From the NCBI GenBank assembly GCA_022225965.2, contig JAKJXP020000064.1, positions 1-64,000 of the forward strand: DNA of 64,000 bases, written 5' to 3'. The notes beneath the pieces are model-generated. The model ran no database searches and was not told where the DNA came from. It saw only the letters and a program-made list of their open reading frames with translations. The position numbers were made by a program, and so were the translations under genes. Numbering within the stretch: the stretch's first letter is position 1; each line of letters opens with the position of its first letter. This document shows positions 34,203 to 47,797 of the stretch, in pieces. This DNA is from Diatrype stigma. Taxonomy: Eukaryota > Ascomycota > Sordariomycetes > Xylariales > Diatrypaceae.

Positions 34203-37200
34203 TGGGGCGAATTTTTCGAGTGGGTGGGTGGTGGCTCGGAAGCCTAGCTGTGAAGTCACCCTCTTGCGTTTATCGGGATGCGTTATTCGCAGCTCCCACC
34301 ACTGTTGTACATGCTCAGGTTGAAATGCCGAGGCTCAGTGTCCTTCCATTTCATGGCTTACCACTAGCGCTATACATGAGGCAAAGAGAAGCGGGCGGTA
34401 TATCGTGGCGTCACTAGGCGGGATCGGGTGCGGGTTGGAGAAAATGGCCGCTTCTCCTGGCGTAGGTATGAGGTGACACGGCGCTGCGCTGAGGTCGAGA
34501 AAATTCGATCCTCACGCCTGCCCCTTATCCTCCGTGAGCCGTTATAGACGTTGGAAGATGCATCTGCCAGGTAGAAGCTTTATAGGGTTACATGTTGGCG
34601 CGTGATTTTGTAGGGCCATCGCATCCGCACCTATCTTGAGATGAGCAGAGTCCCCAAAAAGTCTGGATATAGTACAAGAAAAAGTACACTATATGTTACC
34701 GTCTCTTTGGAAAATAGAAGATGCTGGTCCAGTTTCTAAGTGTTGTTCGGCGGTGCTTCAGAATTGCGAAGACTTGCCTGAAATGCTTCACCAGCGATCA
34801 CATGGACCCGAGCAGATAATCGAAAGAAGGAATGGAAACATTGAAAGTCATCTACTTTGATCTCGAAACTTCGGACTAGACTTCAAAAATTGTCAGCACG
34901 TTGACGAGGTGTGCCCAAATAGGGGCATCGTCTTAAAGGTTTGACATCGTTCCCGGCAGGGAGCCGGCGGTATCCTACGTAACAGGCCGTTATGAAAAAG
35001 TTGGCTTTGCAAGAAAATCACGCGTTGTTGGAGGGAGCTCAGCACATCACAAGAGAGCCACAATAACGAAAGAATATCGGTAAAAAGGCTGATCCCGCGA
35101 TCGGGTATACACTGAAACGTCAAAAGCGGTAGCGTTACATATTCGATTTCACTACCCGAACGACCAATGACGGGCGTTAGATTTAATATAGTGCAATAGC
35201 AGCAATGCCAAATACAGTATCACCGATATATTCGAGAAATTCTTGAAGGGAACAAATGAGGTGACGTGTCAGTATTAGTCTCTGCGCAAGGAGGCGCGTA
35301 CGACGAAATTGATTTCAACATAACATCGATTCAAGCTTCATGAGAACTGCATGAGACTGTGGACGGGATTATACAATGATGAGTAAACAATTTTCGCAGT
35401 TACACGGACCAGACAACAAAAGCCGGCTTGAGCGAGAGTGTGTGTGTGCCTCTCCACGGCAGTTGGGCATGGCTAGCCGCGGAGACGACTCCCACCGACC
35501 ATCACCGCCGAACCCTATTAGCTACAACAGATGTGGCATTTCAGAATCACACACAAAAAAGCCCGGTGTGGTAATATGACCTGCTGGAAAATGTCCTATT
35601 GGGAAAAAAATAAGCTGGTAGAGGCCAACCCCTGAGCTCCCCTGGCTGGGTGCCCGTAGCTACCCCCTTTGCTATCACCCCCTTTTCATTCGTTATCCTA
35701 GGATAATAAGCCCGCCTCAACCACCCTCCCCCAAAAGAATTACACATGCGGTCCCGTTGAACCAAGCCAAGCCCATGATGTCCGAGAGGCACATAACATG
35801 GTAGTAGTGTCGTGTGCAACATCGGATCAGTCACAGTAAGCGCGGGCAGCATTGCCCTGGCTGGGATTCGAGGCATCCATCTCATCCCTAAATGGGGGGG
35901 TTTGGGGTCTTTGCTTTGGTCAACTATGTGGCTGCGGGAGTTGACAAGCATGATATCACGCGCAGAGTAGCAACGCCCTCCCCCCTTCCCAAATCCACCC
36001 CCCGCTGCTGATCCATCCTAGGCTGATCGACACATGGGATGCTACCCAAGCTCCCTCCCCCTCCCCCATCACTTTAACACCGAATCATACAGCTGGCCAT
36101 GCAACTCTACACGTACAGGATCGCGTGGGTAATGGGAATAGGGACGTCGGCGCCGAGCGTGAGAGGGGGCCCTTCTGGCTGTGACTGGGCGAGAGTACGC
36201 CGCCCATCCTCACAACGGGAAGGGCGATCCGTAGGGCCCTGTAGCCAAAACTGAAGTCCCGTGTATATAGTACACCTTTCATTTTCGGAGCAAAGGGGAA
36301 GGAAGCTTCAGATAGATAGAGCTCGGCGAAGCCGTTTCTTCCTTTACTCCATCTCACATCCATGAGTCTGGAAAGTCCGTCCCATCGAGCTGAGGGCCCG
36401 CTCGTTCCATTGGCCAATACGGCAGGGTAGGCTGGAAAGCATGCGCGCACCCGTCGGGAAGACCAAGATGGCGCAAGGGGAGCACCATTGCCATTAGTTA
36501 GCTGCATGTAGGTATTTGGGGCGTGAGTGATGCCTGAGCCTTGCCTTGCGTGTAGAAAGTAGTAGCCACGCTGTCTGCAGAGGCGGCTCAGCATATACGT
36601 CGGTGCTTTCTTTTCTTTCTGCTTCCTGCACGCATGGGAGTGGGTGACATGATCGACGGAGTCATGATTTGTTTGCTCCAACTGCCTCTTCCAAAGAGGG
36701 CGGCAGCACCCTTCCATCGAGGCAGGCCAAGTTGGGGAGTGGGGGGCTTGTCGAACTGCATGCAGTAGCAAAGTCGTAACGATCGTGGTCACGGAACCCC
36801 CTCTGTCCAAGGCACGCTATGTATGTATGCCTCTAGTAGGACCCCGATATCACTGTATCGATCGATGCACATAGATAGTGTCACGATCATGTTCCTACCC
36901 TGTGAAAGTGACAGGCTAAATGTTACGTGAAGAGACACAGTACCCACCATAGGGAGGCAAGTTTTCTTCTATACCACGATACAGACGCGAGGGGGGTCTA
37001 CCATTACTTGGTCACCAGCATGGTAGACATACAGCTAAGACAACAACAGCAGCAGCAACAACAACAAGCGCTGGAAGCTAGATATAGACCGCAGGCCACG
37101 ACCAAAGAAAGAGGCTCTGCCGAAATTGTCTTTGACTACTAAGCCTTTTCCGCAACGATGTTTAAGATGGTCGGCAATAGTTGCTCGTGGCGTCTGAAAT

Positions 37201-38205
37201 ACGTACCGGCATGTACATGTCTGCATACGTCGCTAGTGATTTAGTACGTGCACACTTTGTTGCTTTTGCTGGTGGCCAGGGAGAAGGCCCTCAACGTGGC
37301 CTGATGTCTCTCGGTTGCAACATCCTGACCGCTCCTGAGACCTTTCTTGGGGGTTGTATCTCTCTAATATAGTTAAAGCTCACGTGAATATCTCGCGAGC
37401 GGGAGCGCACGTGTGGAATGTGGAAGCCGGAAAAGGAGTCGTCGAATCCAGGGAGACTCTGGCGCGAGGAGGCTTGAAAGGGGGCAGGAAGGGGTCCCGG
37501 GAATCCGCACGCTAGCATCGATATCACAGACACATGGCGTGGTCGTATATTCCATTTTATTGTATTTTGTCCTTCCCTCCGCGTTGTTTCTTGGTACACA
37601 CGCGCAAGCGACGCTGAGAAAGAAACGTGTCTGGTCGGAAGATCATCCCCAGGATCCCCGCCCTTAAACGGTGATGAGGCTTGAGTTGGATTCTTCGGGG
37701 ACGGGCAAGCAAGAAATTGCTGTATGCCATAGTGATAAGCCCACCGCGACGTTGTTCACCGTACTCTGCCTCACACTCGCGTGAGAACTCGGCACGGAGA
37801 TACATTGTAGTCTAGGTACTGCGAACCTACGTACAAGGAGACGTCTGTGGCCAGGGATTGATTAATCTCGGGTCCCAGAAGCATACCTGGTCCTTGGAGC
37901 ACATCATGTACGAAAGCGGAAGGTAAGGGACCAGGGGGGCCCCTGACTGACACTAACTTATACCTACATACACCGGATCTGCCCTGCCGCTCGTGGAAAT
38001 GACATGGGGAGGAGGGATTGACTACAGGGTAGGGATTTTAACTTATCCCAACTTAGGTAGCTATGATGACTCGGCTCGGGTGGAGAGGATCTCTACGATC
38101 ACAACTTACATCATCACTCTCTGGCCAGTACTGGAGAAACTGCCAGTACCACACCAACACTGCGCCTTCAACTACGTCGTGATCAGCGTAACCAGTGTGC
38201 GTGAC

Positions 38206-38246
38206 CGTTACCAGGATACGGTTGAGCTGTCACCAGAGTGGTAACG
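38206..38246. repeat. 8-bp inverted repeat CGTTACCA/TGGTAACG
   Basis: Perfect 8-bp arms separated by 25 bases. A similar GTTACCA-type pair is at 54,297-54,340 in the opposite order. Confidence 0.7.
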
Positions 38247-41200
38247 AGATCGAAGATGGAGCTAAACTTCGTTGCAACGTCTTAGCTGGCAATGGCTAAA
38301 CGCGCCCCCGGCCGATTGGCTCTCTCCAAACGTATCGAGCGTCATTATTCCAGCGAGAGAAGACTTTCTTTACTTGAGGAGGATGGTGCCATCTTGACCA
38401 ACAAACCTACAGCGAGTGAGCACATCTTGGGGATGCAGACTTCGGCATGCAGTCTCAATAGCTGGCGTCTTAACGCCGCTTGTGGTTATACAATTAAGTG
38501 GTTGATCAACAGGAGTCTTCTACCTACCTACCTACTTACCTACACACGTCCTCTGGGGAACCAATGTCGAACCCCCCTCGTCGTATAAACGCCACGAGGT
38601 AGACAGACGGCGGGCTGGCGTAAGCCGCGAGATCAGCGAGCGCGAGCACACATACATACGGGCTGCAGTTGCAGCTGCTGGCTGAGCAGGCTTGGCCGCA
38701 AGTCAGATCTGTGATTACCCATTTACCCGCGACCCCTGTCGTTGCGTGCGGAGCTGTGAGTGGTGAGGTGAAGCGCTTCTCCTGCAACCCAGTAGCTTGG
38801 GAGAAAACATCGAGTGATCTCCGCCGGTGCAGCCTTCCGAGCCTCCCTCCCTCCCTCGGTCCCTACCCCACCCCCGTGCAGATTGAGGAAAGATATCCAG
38901 CCAGAGCCTTGAGAGGGATGGGTAGATAGTACGGATCTACGCAGAGCGATCTTGGGGAAATGTTAAGGTCACCGGTATTCGTCTGATATTGTCTGGAAAG
39001 GTTGCATGCGATGAGTTGTAGTTCCCCCCGTTAGAGTTCGGTCGATGGGCGCCTAGATACGTGTCTCGATGATGTACTACGCATAAGCTCTCCATCTCAC
39101 ATATACATATGTGTGGTCCTTCTTGCGGATCAACCCACCGAGTAGTACCGTGGATCTGGTCGTGATGCGGATATCTCGGAGAGCGTTGGAACAATCATCT
39201 TGCATTATCGCTTTCCTATCCTACCCGAGCGGACTATGTCCTCACGACTGATATGGTGGATGAACAGGAAGGCATGTCGCTGGTCTTAGAACATGAGGCC
39301 TCCATTACTGTCATCGTAGATTAGTCGACAGTACATGTATCCTCCGCCATATAGGGTAGGGATGATAGCCATGGAGTCCAATTTGGGGTGAAGTGACTAT
39401 TGAATGCATATATGTGATCAATACTAAGGAGCCTATAGCAGTTTTTAAACATATGCATGGCTAACCGGGAGGCCCCTCCCCCCCTCCCCCCTCTTGCAGG
39501 ACGGGTGGTCTTTTAGTACCGGTAGGGCGTAGTGAGTCTATATCAGATTGGCCCGGCGAGCGCCACTCATTACCAACGGTTTTCTAGCAACCTTTACGGA
39601 AGGCCGTCCTTGTCTTTTCGACCATATTGTCTAGCCCACAAGCTACAAAGACATCGCCCCTTTTCAGTGAAGTAGGGACTAGGTGGATGAATATCCTATC
39701 AGCGCCGCAGCATAACTAAATCTTCCGGTGGTGTCGCATCTATGATTTTCCTTGGGGGCAGACTTAGATATATAGAATGGCTTAGGCTCGAAGACCCATA
39801 CGTATATGAATGGTACAGCTGGGTCCAATACGTATGTCCTGACGTAGGTACCCATGACCAGCCATCTCGATCTTGATATACCGATGTGTCGGGATCCATA
39901 CATCTCAGGACGTGAAAGGCTAATGCCTCCCTTGGAATGCAGTGTTGCCGCCTTCAATAGTCTAGCCGGAGGAGCCACCTCGGTGATGATAATAGGAATA
40001 GAACCAAGCATGGCACATCAAGTAGCCGGTATCATTCCATTCTTCTCAACCCCGGAAGCACTGGTTAGACATCTTACCCCTATATCTTCAAAGGATAGAT
40101 GTAAGCGCTTACCTGAGACGGGGATAGTTCTCTTCTTTCCCCTCTGAATACGGTATACACAATGGACCAGAAGGGTTAGACACATCCTCATCCCCATCCC
40201 GCAGCAGTTCAGAAGGCGCCCGGACTCGGGATCTAGGCCGGTAGAAGTCTGGTAAGAGGGCAGCCACGTCGGACCATAATGACGACGACGGCTACTTGCA
40301 TGATCAAGAGACGGAAGTGGGGCACGCGGCACGAGAGACTGGAGTTGCTGACACCCCATTCCCAAAGTCCAGAGTCTAGAAGTCCAGAACATAGCCCTAG
40401 CCCTAGGCAACGGATTCACCGATTAGCTAGGTAGTTAGCTACCTAACAGCCTACCCGGCATTGAAAAGCAATCAACTTACATGTACGTGCAAGGTTGTCC
40501 TCCTGGAGGATGTCCAGTGCATGTCTACTTGCGTACTTTAGCGATATTTAGCGATATCCCACGCCAGATTTGACCGAGTTAACTGCGAGCTAGGTTAGTT
40601 ATCACATGTCCTAGCTGGCCTTACCATGTCCTCCTGCTGGAAAGAAAGAAAGAGAGGTATGCGTGGATCGACCATCAAGCTGTGTTACATTGGTTGACTT
40701 CCGGCGACCTGCCGTGCCTGCGAACTGTGACCGTTATACCAGCTACGCTTGGTGATCCATGCATGTCCCTGGTACCCTGCTTACACCCGCTTCGTGGTAG
40801 ATGGGCCTCGATAGTCTCCTTTGGGAATCTTGTTAAGTGTAGTCAGTGACCATGCCACGATTCCGCGATGATTCCGTAGATGCTGGTCAGGTGCGTGCAT
40901 TGATACCTATGATAATATCATAGCACTACAGCACCAACCGCAGGACCATTCAGAAGAGCCTCGAGTATCTCTAAAACGTGATGGCCTGTCGGCACTTATG
41001 GGATTGGTTTGTGAAAGGGAATCGAGCAATAAGCTAGAGATGCAGACATGTCATACTTGGCATAGGGATGGTGGCTCCTACGTAGTAGCCCGAGCCTTTG
41101 GATTCTGATCCTGTGGATATTGGAGGTTAGTGATCTCATAGATTGCCGGGTAGATTCCGGGCAGATAGATATCGGTAGTAATACCCTTACTGCCTTACTA

Positions 41201-44200
41201 ACAACACCCAGAGACTAGATAGAGTACATTACCGTATGGTTGGAGTGTTGGAGCTGTGATCCCTGCTCAGATCGACATATCCTTGTCACGCTTGAACATC
41301 CCAACCCCTGGTCGTTTCCCCCCAATATGGATAGGGATTTGACAATACCTTGGGAAAATACCTACCGAAGTATGTGCTGACATCTCACTCAACCCTTTCA
41401 GTTGTTTCATAATGAACCGGCTACAAGCGCCAACATGTTCAACCCTGCACATAAGTGCGTCGTTTATATGGTATCGCGGCCAGATCGAGATGTCGAATGC
41501 TGACGAAAAGGATACCTGATTAGAGGTTGCTTGCTCATGCAACTTCGCGTAGATCAGGGAGTAGAAGAGCTTTGCAGTGAGATGTAGGTACTTCATCCAT
41601 GCATAGATGTTAATTACGCACGCACCGTAAAGGCAAAATTTGTGTCTGTGAGATATTATTGATAATGGTTGTTAAGATGACGCCAACGAGTATACCGTAG
41701 CGGTCCCAAGTTTCCCCGGCAGCCATCTAGTAAGTATACATAGGGATGACAGTATATACGCATGTAGGGCCTTGACTGGGGGTATTCCGGCACGCATTAC
41801 GAAGTCGGACGTTGCGATGAGACGATGGAAACAAGCCTGGTTGGCTACCCACACGTAGAACGTGACCATCCGGGCAGAGGCGTGTTGGCAGTAAAGAAAC
41901 TATTACTTGTTTCATTAGGAAATCCAGACCCCTGAAACATATTATACGAATTGACTACCCACCTAAGTATGTAGGCAGTGTCTAACTAATTGTCGACCCG
42001 GTACTTCGTATATGGAAGGTTAAAGAAACAGGCAACGATCCAACAGCTGTAACGAAGAAAAGAATAGGAAAACCACAGAGCTATATAATGCCCCGGATAG
42101 AGTCAACCTTGAAGTATGTACACGCCTATGTACCATGTGATACGTCCTCAGTCAATTACATACCTAGTAGTGAAGTACTTCCTACAGACAGGGCGGCAGG
42201 GCGGAAAGGATGACACCCAAGGACACCCTAACATCACATCCAAAGATCGGCGTGGAGATGCATTAGCGCCTATCGCTTAGAAGATCCCCACGCCAGACAA
42301 GGATCAGCATATACAGTTGTATGTACGTAGGCACGCAGGCGTGTAGGCAGCGTTGGTCGGGGAAGTAATAGGAATAGCATGTACACGTGTGAGTGCAAGT
42401 GCAGGTATCAGATCAAGTATCGTGAAGAGGATGAAGATAACCATATATGCTTATACGAATCTACATATCCATACCTACATATATATGTTCCTATGACCAT
42501 ACAGTACCTGCAAGTCTTCCAGCTTTCAGGTCGCTCTGGTATACGCAACGTACACCCTCGGCCACCGTTTGCATCACCATAAGAAGTACGCGTGTCCTGG
42601 AGTGACAACCAAGAAAGTATCGGGAGAGCCATGGCATATAGCTATAGCTTAGATGCTATAGCGACATTCAAATTAGGCAGACACGTAGACAGGTAGACCT
42701 GGTTCGTGTGGTCGAAAAGGGTCCGAAGTGTGACCGTTCTCAAGGAGTTGATAATTGGGAGGTCGATAGGCCTTGCGAAAGGAATAATGGCCTGAGGAAT
42801 GCAGCTGAAATAGAATAAATAAAAAGAAATCCCAAATAATTAGATGCCAGGGCGGCTGATGATACCATGCTGCCATGTAAGCGGTGTTCATTATGTGACT
42901 GCTACTGTTACATGGTTTGCCCGATCTGGCGATGTAGAACTCAGAATCGAGGATTAGCGCCGCCGTTCTACGAGTTGCTTCCTACAAACGGCTAGACAAT
43001 GCCAAGAGACAGCCATCATCACACTGCCTCTGGCTGCGTAGGTATATAACCCGGAGAATACGCAGTTCATATCTACAGTAGCAGACGGAACAGCACAATG
43101 AGGTTGTCATGGATCCCAGGACTCGATATACCCCAGGCCAATGAAACTCAAGTAGTAGTAATAGTAGTCGTGGTATTTCAAGCCCGATATCCCACGCGAT
43201 ATGTACCCCTCAAAAATTTCCTATACCTAGGTATGCCCAGTTAACCCCCACGAAGGGAAATTTACACATGGATTATCGGACATATAGTCTCTCGATCCAT
43301 GGGCCAACCTAAACTATTGCCTGCTCCCCGTAAGCGATACCGGCGAAGGTGAACAGGATTCGACGTGGCTGGAGAAGGAAATGGTCCAACAATAATACCG
43401 ACAAGTGAAACAATGATGTCGCTATGGCAGCTGCATTTATGCACATTGTTATTATTCACGTTAAGGGCCTCTTTCTTATTTAAGGAGACGATGATCACCG
43501 ATATCGCTATACGATGGTATAATGTAAAATACGAGATCGTGAGTCAGGCTAGGTTGGTGTTGATGTTCTTGAACGCGTTAATGCTTGTCTTACTATACCC
43601 TTCTATGATGGGTGCCAATTAAAAGACCTCATCATGACTAAAAGAGACGCCGTTGTCAGTTTAGCGCGCTTCTGCCATACTTCTGGCGTGCATCTAGCGC
43701 TGCCCACATCACGAACCTGACCGACCATACGAAATAGGTACTTGTTGTACGTAGTCATCGACTTGCCAACCCAACCCAGATCCCAAGAACGGGTCGGATT
43801 ATTGTTTTTCACAGAGTCACGCGATAGGCAGACAGATAGTTAGATAGGTAATTCGCACCTGCTGGCTGGACTAAGTCTTACCTAGTCAAAGGCACCCTTA
43901 TAAGTGCTGACTTGTCACCGCGTATGTGATCTTATAAACGCGGACAGCCTAGTTGTCTAGAAGCAAGCCAGCGAATACAAGGCCCGGTCTAAGCAGTGCC
44001 TTTCTCTGGATCGCGTCCCAAGGGTGAACTACTGTAGGTAGTATACCTAGCCAGCCAGAAGTATACCTAACCAGAACAGCATGCATGGAGGGACGGTGGA
44101 ATAGGCCCTGACCGATAGATGCGGTTCAGACTGCGTCCAGCCTACCGCCTCGAGGGACAACGGTTGAGACTCGTACCCGGCTTGGCCTGTGCCAGAAAGC

Positions 44201-44751
44201 CTTCGGGAGTTTGGTTAGCCTTTATGCCTTTCTCCCCCAGGAGTTGTTTCGCTTCGGGAGGGCAGGGTGTCAAGGAGGTAAGGGGTCTAAGGATCTGCAT
44301 TATCCCGGTAACGCCCCCGGAAATCCCTGTTTAACAAATCGCTCCTTTACCGCGTTTGGACCCATAAAGCTGTAGATCATGGGTCACTTCCTATCCAAAT
44401 GAGGTCCAAGCGTTCCCGGATCCCAAGAACTTGCTTACATACGAATCTGATAACCCCTGGTCTACGAGGTACATGTCGTTTTTGCAATCTCAACGCAGTA
44501 CGGAGTAGCGCTGGTGCAATGATCATCTCTGATCCCAAGTTGATCCCAAGTTCTAGTGCCAGGTAGATATGCTTATATGCTTGCAGCGTGAATAGGGGGG
44601 ACTATAAGGTGCCGGCATCTCAGGCTGTATGCGCATCTAAGTGACCTGAGAAGGAAAGGTAGGCTACGTATGACCAACAAGTGCATTAACCTGAAATTTG
44701 AGTCGGCAGGCTATAGAATATTGAACGATCCACATGATCTGAGTGGGGTTC

Positions 44752-44801
44752 ACTGCAGATACTGCAGATACTGCAGATACTGCAGATACTGCTATATCGG
44801 T
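44752..44801. repeat. 9-nt tandem repeat (ACTGCAGAT)
   Basis: Five full copies and one partial copy, all identical. Each copy carries the palindrome CTGCAG. Because the unit is a multiple of three, all frames stay open through it, which creates an artificial small frame on each strand. Confidence 0.95.
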
Positions 44802-46772
44802 AAGGACTGCTAGGAGCCGAGCAGGTGGATACAGAGAAAGAGATCTTGCGGAAAGTCCCTGGATCTGCATTCTATTTGATGAATGTTTCCTCGGAACTAT
44901 TTGCCTAGTCAAACCGCCTTCCTTAGTTCCAAGCTGAATCCGGACTTCGGCATGCGTCATTTCCAGGCGCAGATCGAAACTACGAACTGGGTTAGAAATA
45001 GCCAACGAAACACAGGCCAGCCTGCCAACCTACATACACGCAATATGTGGTGAGGCAGACCTCCTTGGATGCCTGGTTATACCGAAGCCAGCGATATCGT
45101 CCAGGCAGGACGGGTTCTAGCATCATGGCCGAGTGCACCAGTGCTTCCACGCGGCCCTACGAGCGAGTTGCCGCGTATGATAGAAAAGGAAGACCTTGAA
45201 AATGCAGTGACTCGTTCGTACTAAAATCCGACTGAAACAGTTCCGCACACGGGGAAGCCGTGGTTGAGACTATGATTGCCGGCCGGCCGGCGCTAGCAGT
45301 CTGCAGCATGGTTCACGATACGGCCAAAACAGTCAACAGTGTAGTGTATTGTACGGAAGGCATCCAGAAGGTGGCATCGAGAGGTTTGACAGGCGCCCAC
45401 TCGGGTTGACACGCTGCCAACGCTGCACTGCACGGGCTTGGGTAAGGAGGAGCGGCATAAGGACCACATCGACACTCCGGTCACAGCGTCAGTCCCGATT
45501 GGGCTGGGAGCCTGAGTACGCAGAGGGCTGCTGAGAGCTTCTGCGACATCAGACATCAACCATCATCAGGTACCAAAGATGGTCGAGTCGGCTCCCGTCT
45601 CAAATCTTCTGCTAACTAGCTGCTGCTACCACCTACAACGAACTACTGCTGATACATAGCAATGAGTACCCGTGCAGCATACGCACAATATGTAGAAAGG
45701 CATATGCAGTTACATGCCAGGGACCCCCCGAGTCCCAAACTCACAGAACTCACAAGGCTTGGTGGATATCCCAAGGGTCACAGACCAACAAATAAGTGAT
45801 CCAAACGGCGGCGTGTCCGTATTAGGAAACAATGGCCCGAGAGATCCATGCAGCATGCATCTGACGCGGTGACAATGGCACCATTTATCTGGGCCGGCCA
45901 AGCCTCTAAGAAGTAGGGAGGAGCTTGAGAATCAACGGTTCCGGTAACATCTAGAGTCGCAGGGGACCAGAGGGCCGCCGCACAGGGATCTTCACAGCAT
46001 CCCCTGCTAGCGCATAAGCAGCAACCGTTTGACTTGAGAGCGATCCCATGATGATCCCCGGCAGAGCTGCACGCAGAGTTTCCATCCCTCGATCTCCCTG
46101 TTCTCTCCCCACGCCGTTCTGGCGGGGTCCGTGGAGCTCTAATAATGATGGATGCGCGCTCAACGAGTGTTACATAATAACCCAGCCGGCGAGCAGGCGT
46201 CGAGGCACCCGAGGACGGCCTGAGCTTCTCTATAGCAGGAGGCGCTATAGACGGCCTGCCTGGGCAAGGATCTGTACTTATCGTCGTCACAGGAGTACGT
46301 GTGTACCTCTCCCCCATGGATTACCGACGATCGACTGAAGTTGATTTCATCCCAGGCCTGGCATGACCCACACACAATTTGTGACAGCTAGTGCCCGGGG
46401 ATTGCCTTATGGATTGACGCTTGATCGTCCTTACATTGTGCCTTGTTCGGGAGATCTGATAGATGCATCCTAGCCCTCGTCGTCCACCACACCATCGAGC
46501 TGGTTCTTCATAAGTATCCACACTCGTCCGTCGTCCATCCGGTTCAGAAACCCTTTGTTCTGTCGAATCAACCGCTCACAGAATAATCACGAACGGTGCC
46601 GGCGACATATCTGCTCGAGTCCTATCTCCATCTCCATATACAGACAGATCTTAATATCCAACTACGACTGTAACTACCACTCAGTAAATCTAATATCTCG
46701 ACGTTGTTGAAAGCGGCAGCAAAGGCCTGTCCAGCAACTATATTGTCTAATACACGCAACGCATACACCAAG

Positions 46773-47797
46773 ATGGCGACTGCGATTTACACAGCACAGC
46801 CTGGCGCTTACGGGTATCCTCAACCGCCGCCATCACCGCCGGTGGACGACACTCCGAAATGCTCTCTTCCCTCCATCTCCAACTTATTAGTGATGGCGGA
46901 TGCTCGGTCACCAACGACGGCGGAGCACTCCCCCCAGGCTCAACAGCAGCAAGGTATGGAAGAAACCTGCTCTAGACGGTGGGGATTCGCGGAGACCGAA
47001 AGACCGACTAACTTGCCAATAGGCACGATAAAGACGGAAGCTCGACCAGACTCGGCACCCCATGGAAGCAACGGCCAATCTCGAAACGCGTTGCCTCCCA
47101 CACCGCCGATGGGTGCCGATGCGACCTTCGACGGATACAACTCGCCATCAACCAAGTCAGTGACCCAGGTGCCCGTGGTATCCGGGCCGAGCTACTACTA
47201 TGAAACGACGCCCCCCCTGGAGGACATGGGTCGCCAGACCATGACGGCCGCCCCTGTTGCCAGAATGCCCATCCAGGCTTCCCCGTACGCCCAGGCACAC
47301 TTCGCTGCCCCGTATATGGGGCAGCCGTCGATGGGATCTTACTACCAGTCCCCAATGTCCTCGGTATCCCCTGCACAACCGCAGATGTCCGCTCTATACT
47401 ACCAGCGACCTCTACCTCAGGTTTGTGTTCTATCCACGACGGTATCTATCGTGGCCCACATTGCTAAACAGTTCCGCAGGCCTTTCCTCCCGTCCCGGTC
47501 AACGTCAATGTTTCGCTGGCGCCGTCCTCTGGCGCGAACCCGTGGCAGCACCACCACTACATCTCCCCGACGTCGGCCGCGTCGTTCCCCCAGTCGCAGG
47601 ACCGCTACATCTGCCAGACCTGCAACAAGGCGTTCTCCCGGCCGAGCTCGCTGCGGATCCACAGCCACTCGCACACGGGCGAGAAGCCCTTCAAATGCCC
47701 GCACGCGGGGTGCGGCAAGGCCTTCAGCGTCAGGAGCAACATGAAGCGGCACGAGCGCGGCTGCCACAACTTCGAGAACGGCAACCCCCTCCGATGA
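46773..47797 (+). CDS. mtfA: C2H2 zinc-finger transcription factor MtfA
   Basis: Three exons, 46773-46953, 47023-47420 and 47480-47797, encode 298 residues. Intron 1 (69 nt) has GTATGG, a GACTAAC branch point and TAG; intron 2 (59 nt) has GTTTGT, GCTAAAC and CAG. The two C-terminal fingers are at about 236-258 (C238, C241, H254, H258) and 264-289 (C266, C271, H284, H289), joined by TGEKPF. RPSSLRIHSHSHTGEKPF and VRSNMKRHERGCHNFE match the MtfA group. The N-terminal PPSPPVDDTPKCSLPSIS is the other conserved block of MtfA proteins. The middle is Pro/Ser/Tyr/Gln-rich. In Aspergillus, MtfA affects secondary metabolism, development and virulence-related traits; here it is a nuclear regulator by inference. 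The ATG at 46773 is chosen because the longer frame begins with TTG. Intron 1 has no stop and is a multiple of three. Confidence 0.88.

Larger units (their letters stand above)
32125..46772. other. 14.6 kb gene-poor region
   Basis: Apart from a possible small spliced gene at 32.8 kb, I found no frame with a recognisable domain. G+C is intermediate, without the strongly A+T-rich blocks that repeat-induced point mutation leaves. Small inverted and tandem repeats are scattered through it (34.17, 38.21 and 44.75 kb). Frames of 130-240 codons at 35.5, 36.1 and 45.8 kb look accidental. The right end should include the mtfA promoter. Confidence 0.5.

Noticed and set aside
36085..36810. 241-codon minus-strand frame
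   Set aside because: Composition is erratic, rich in Cys, Arg, His and Ser, with no domain and no splice or start context; it fits chance in gene-poor sequence.
45778..46317. 179-codon minus-strand frame just upstream of mtfA
   Set aside because: No domain, unusual codon mix, and it lies in the probable mtfA promoter.
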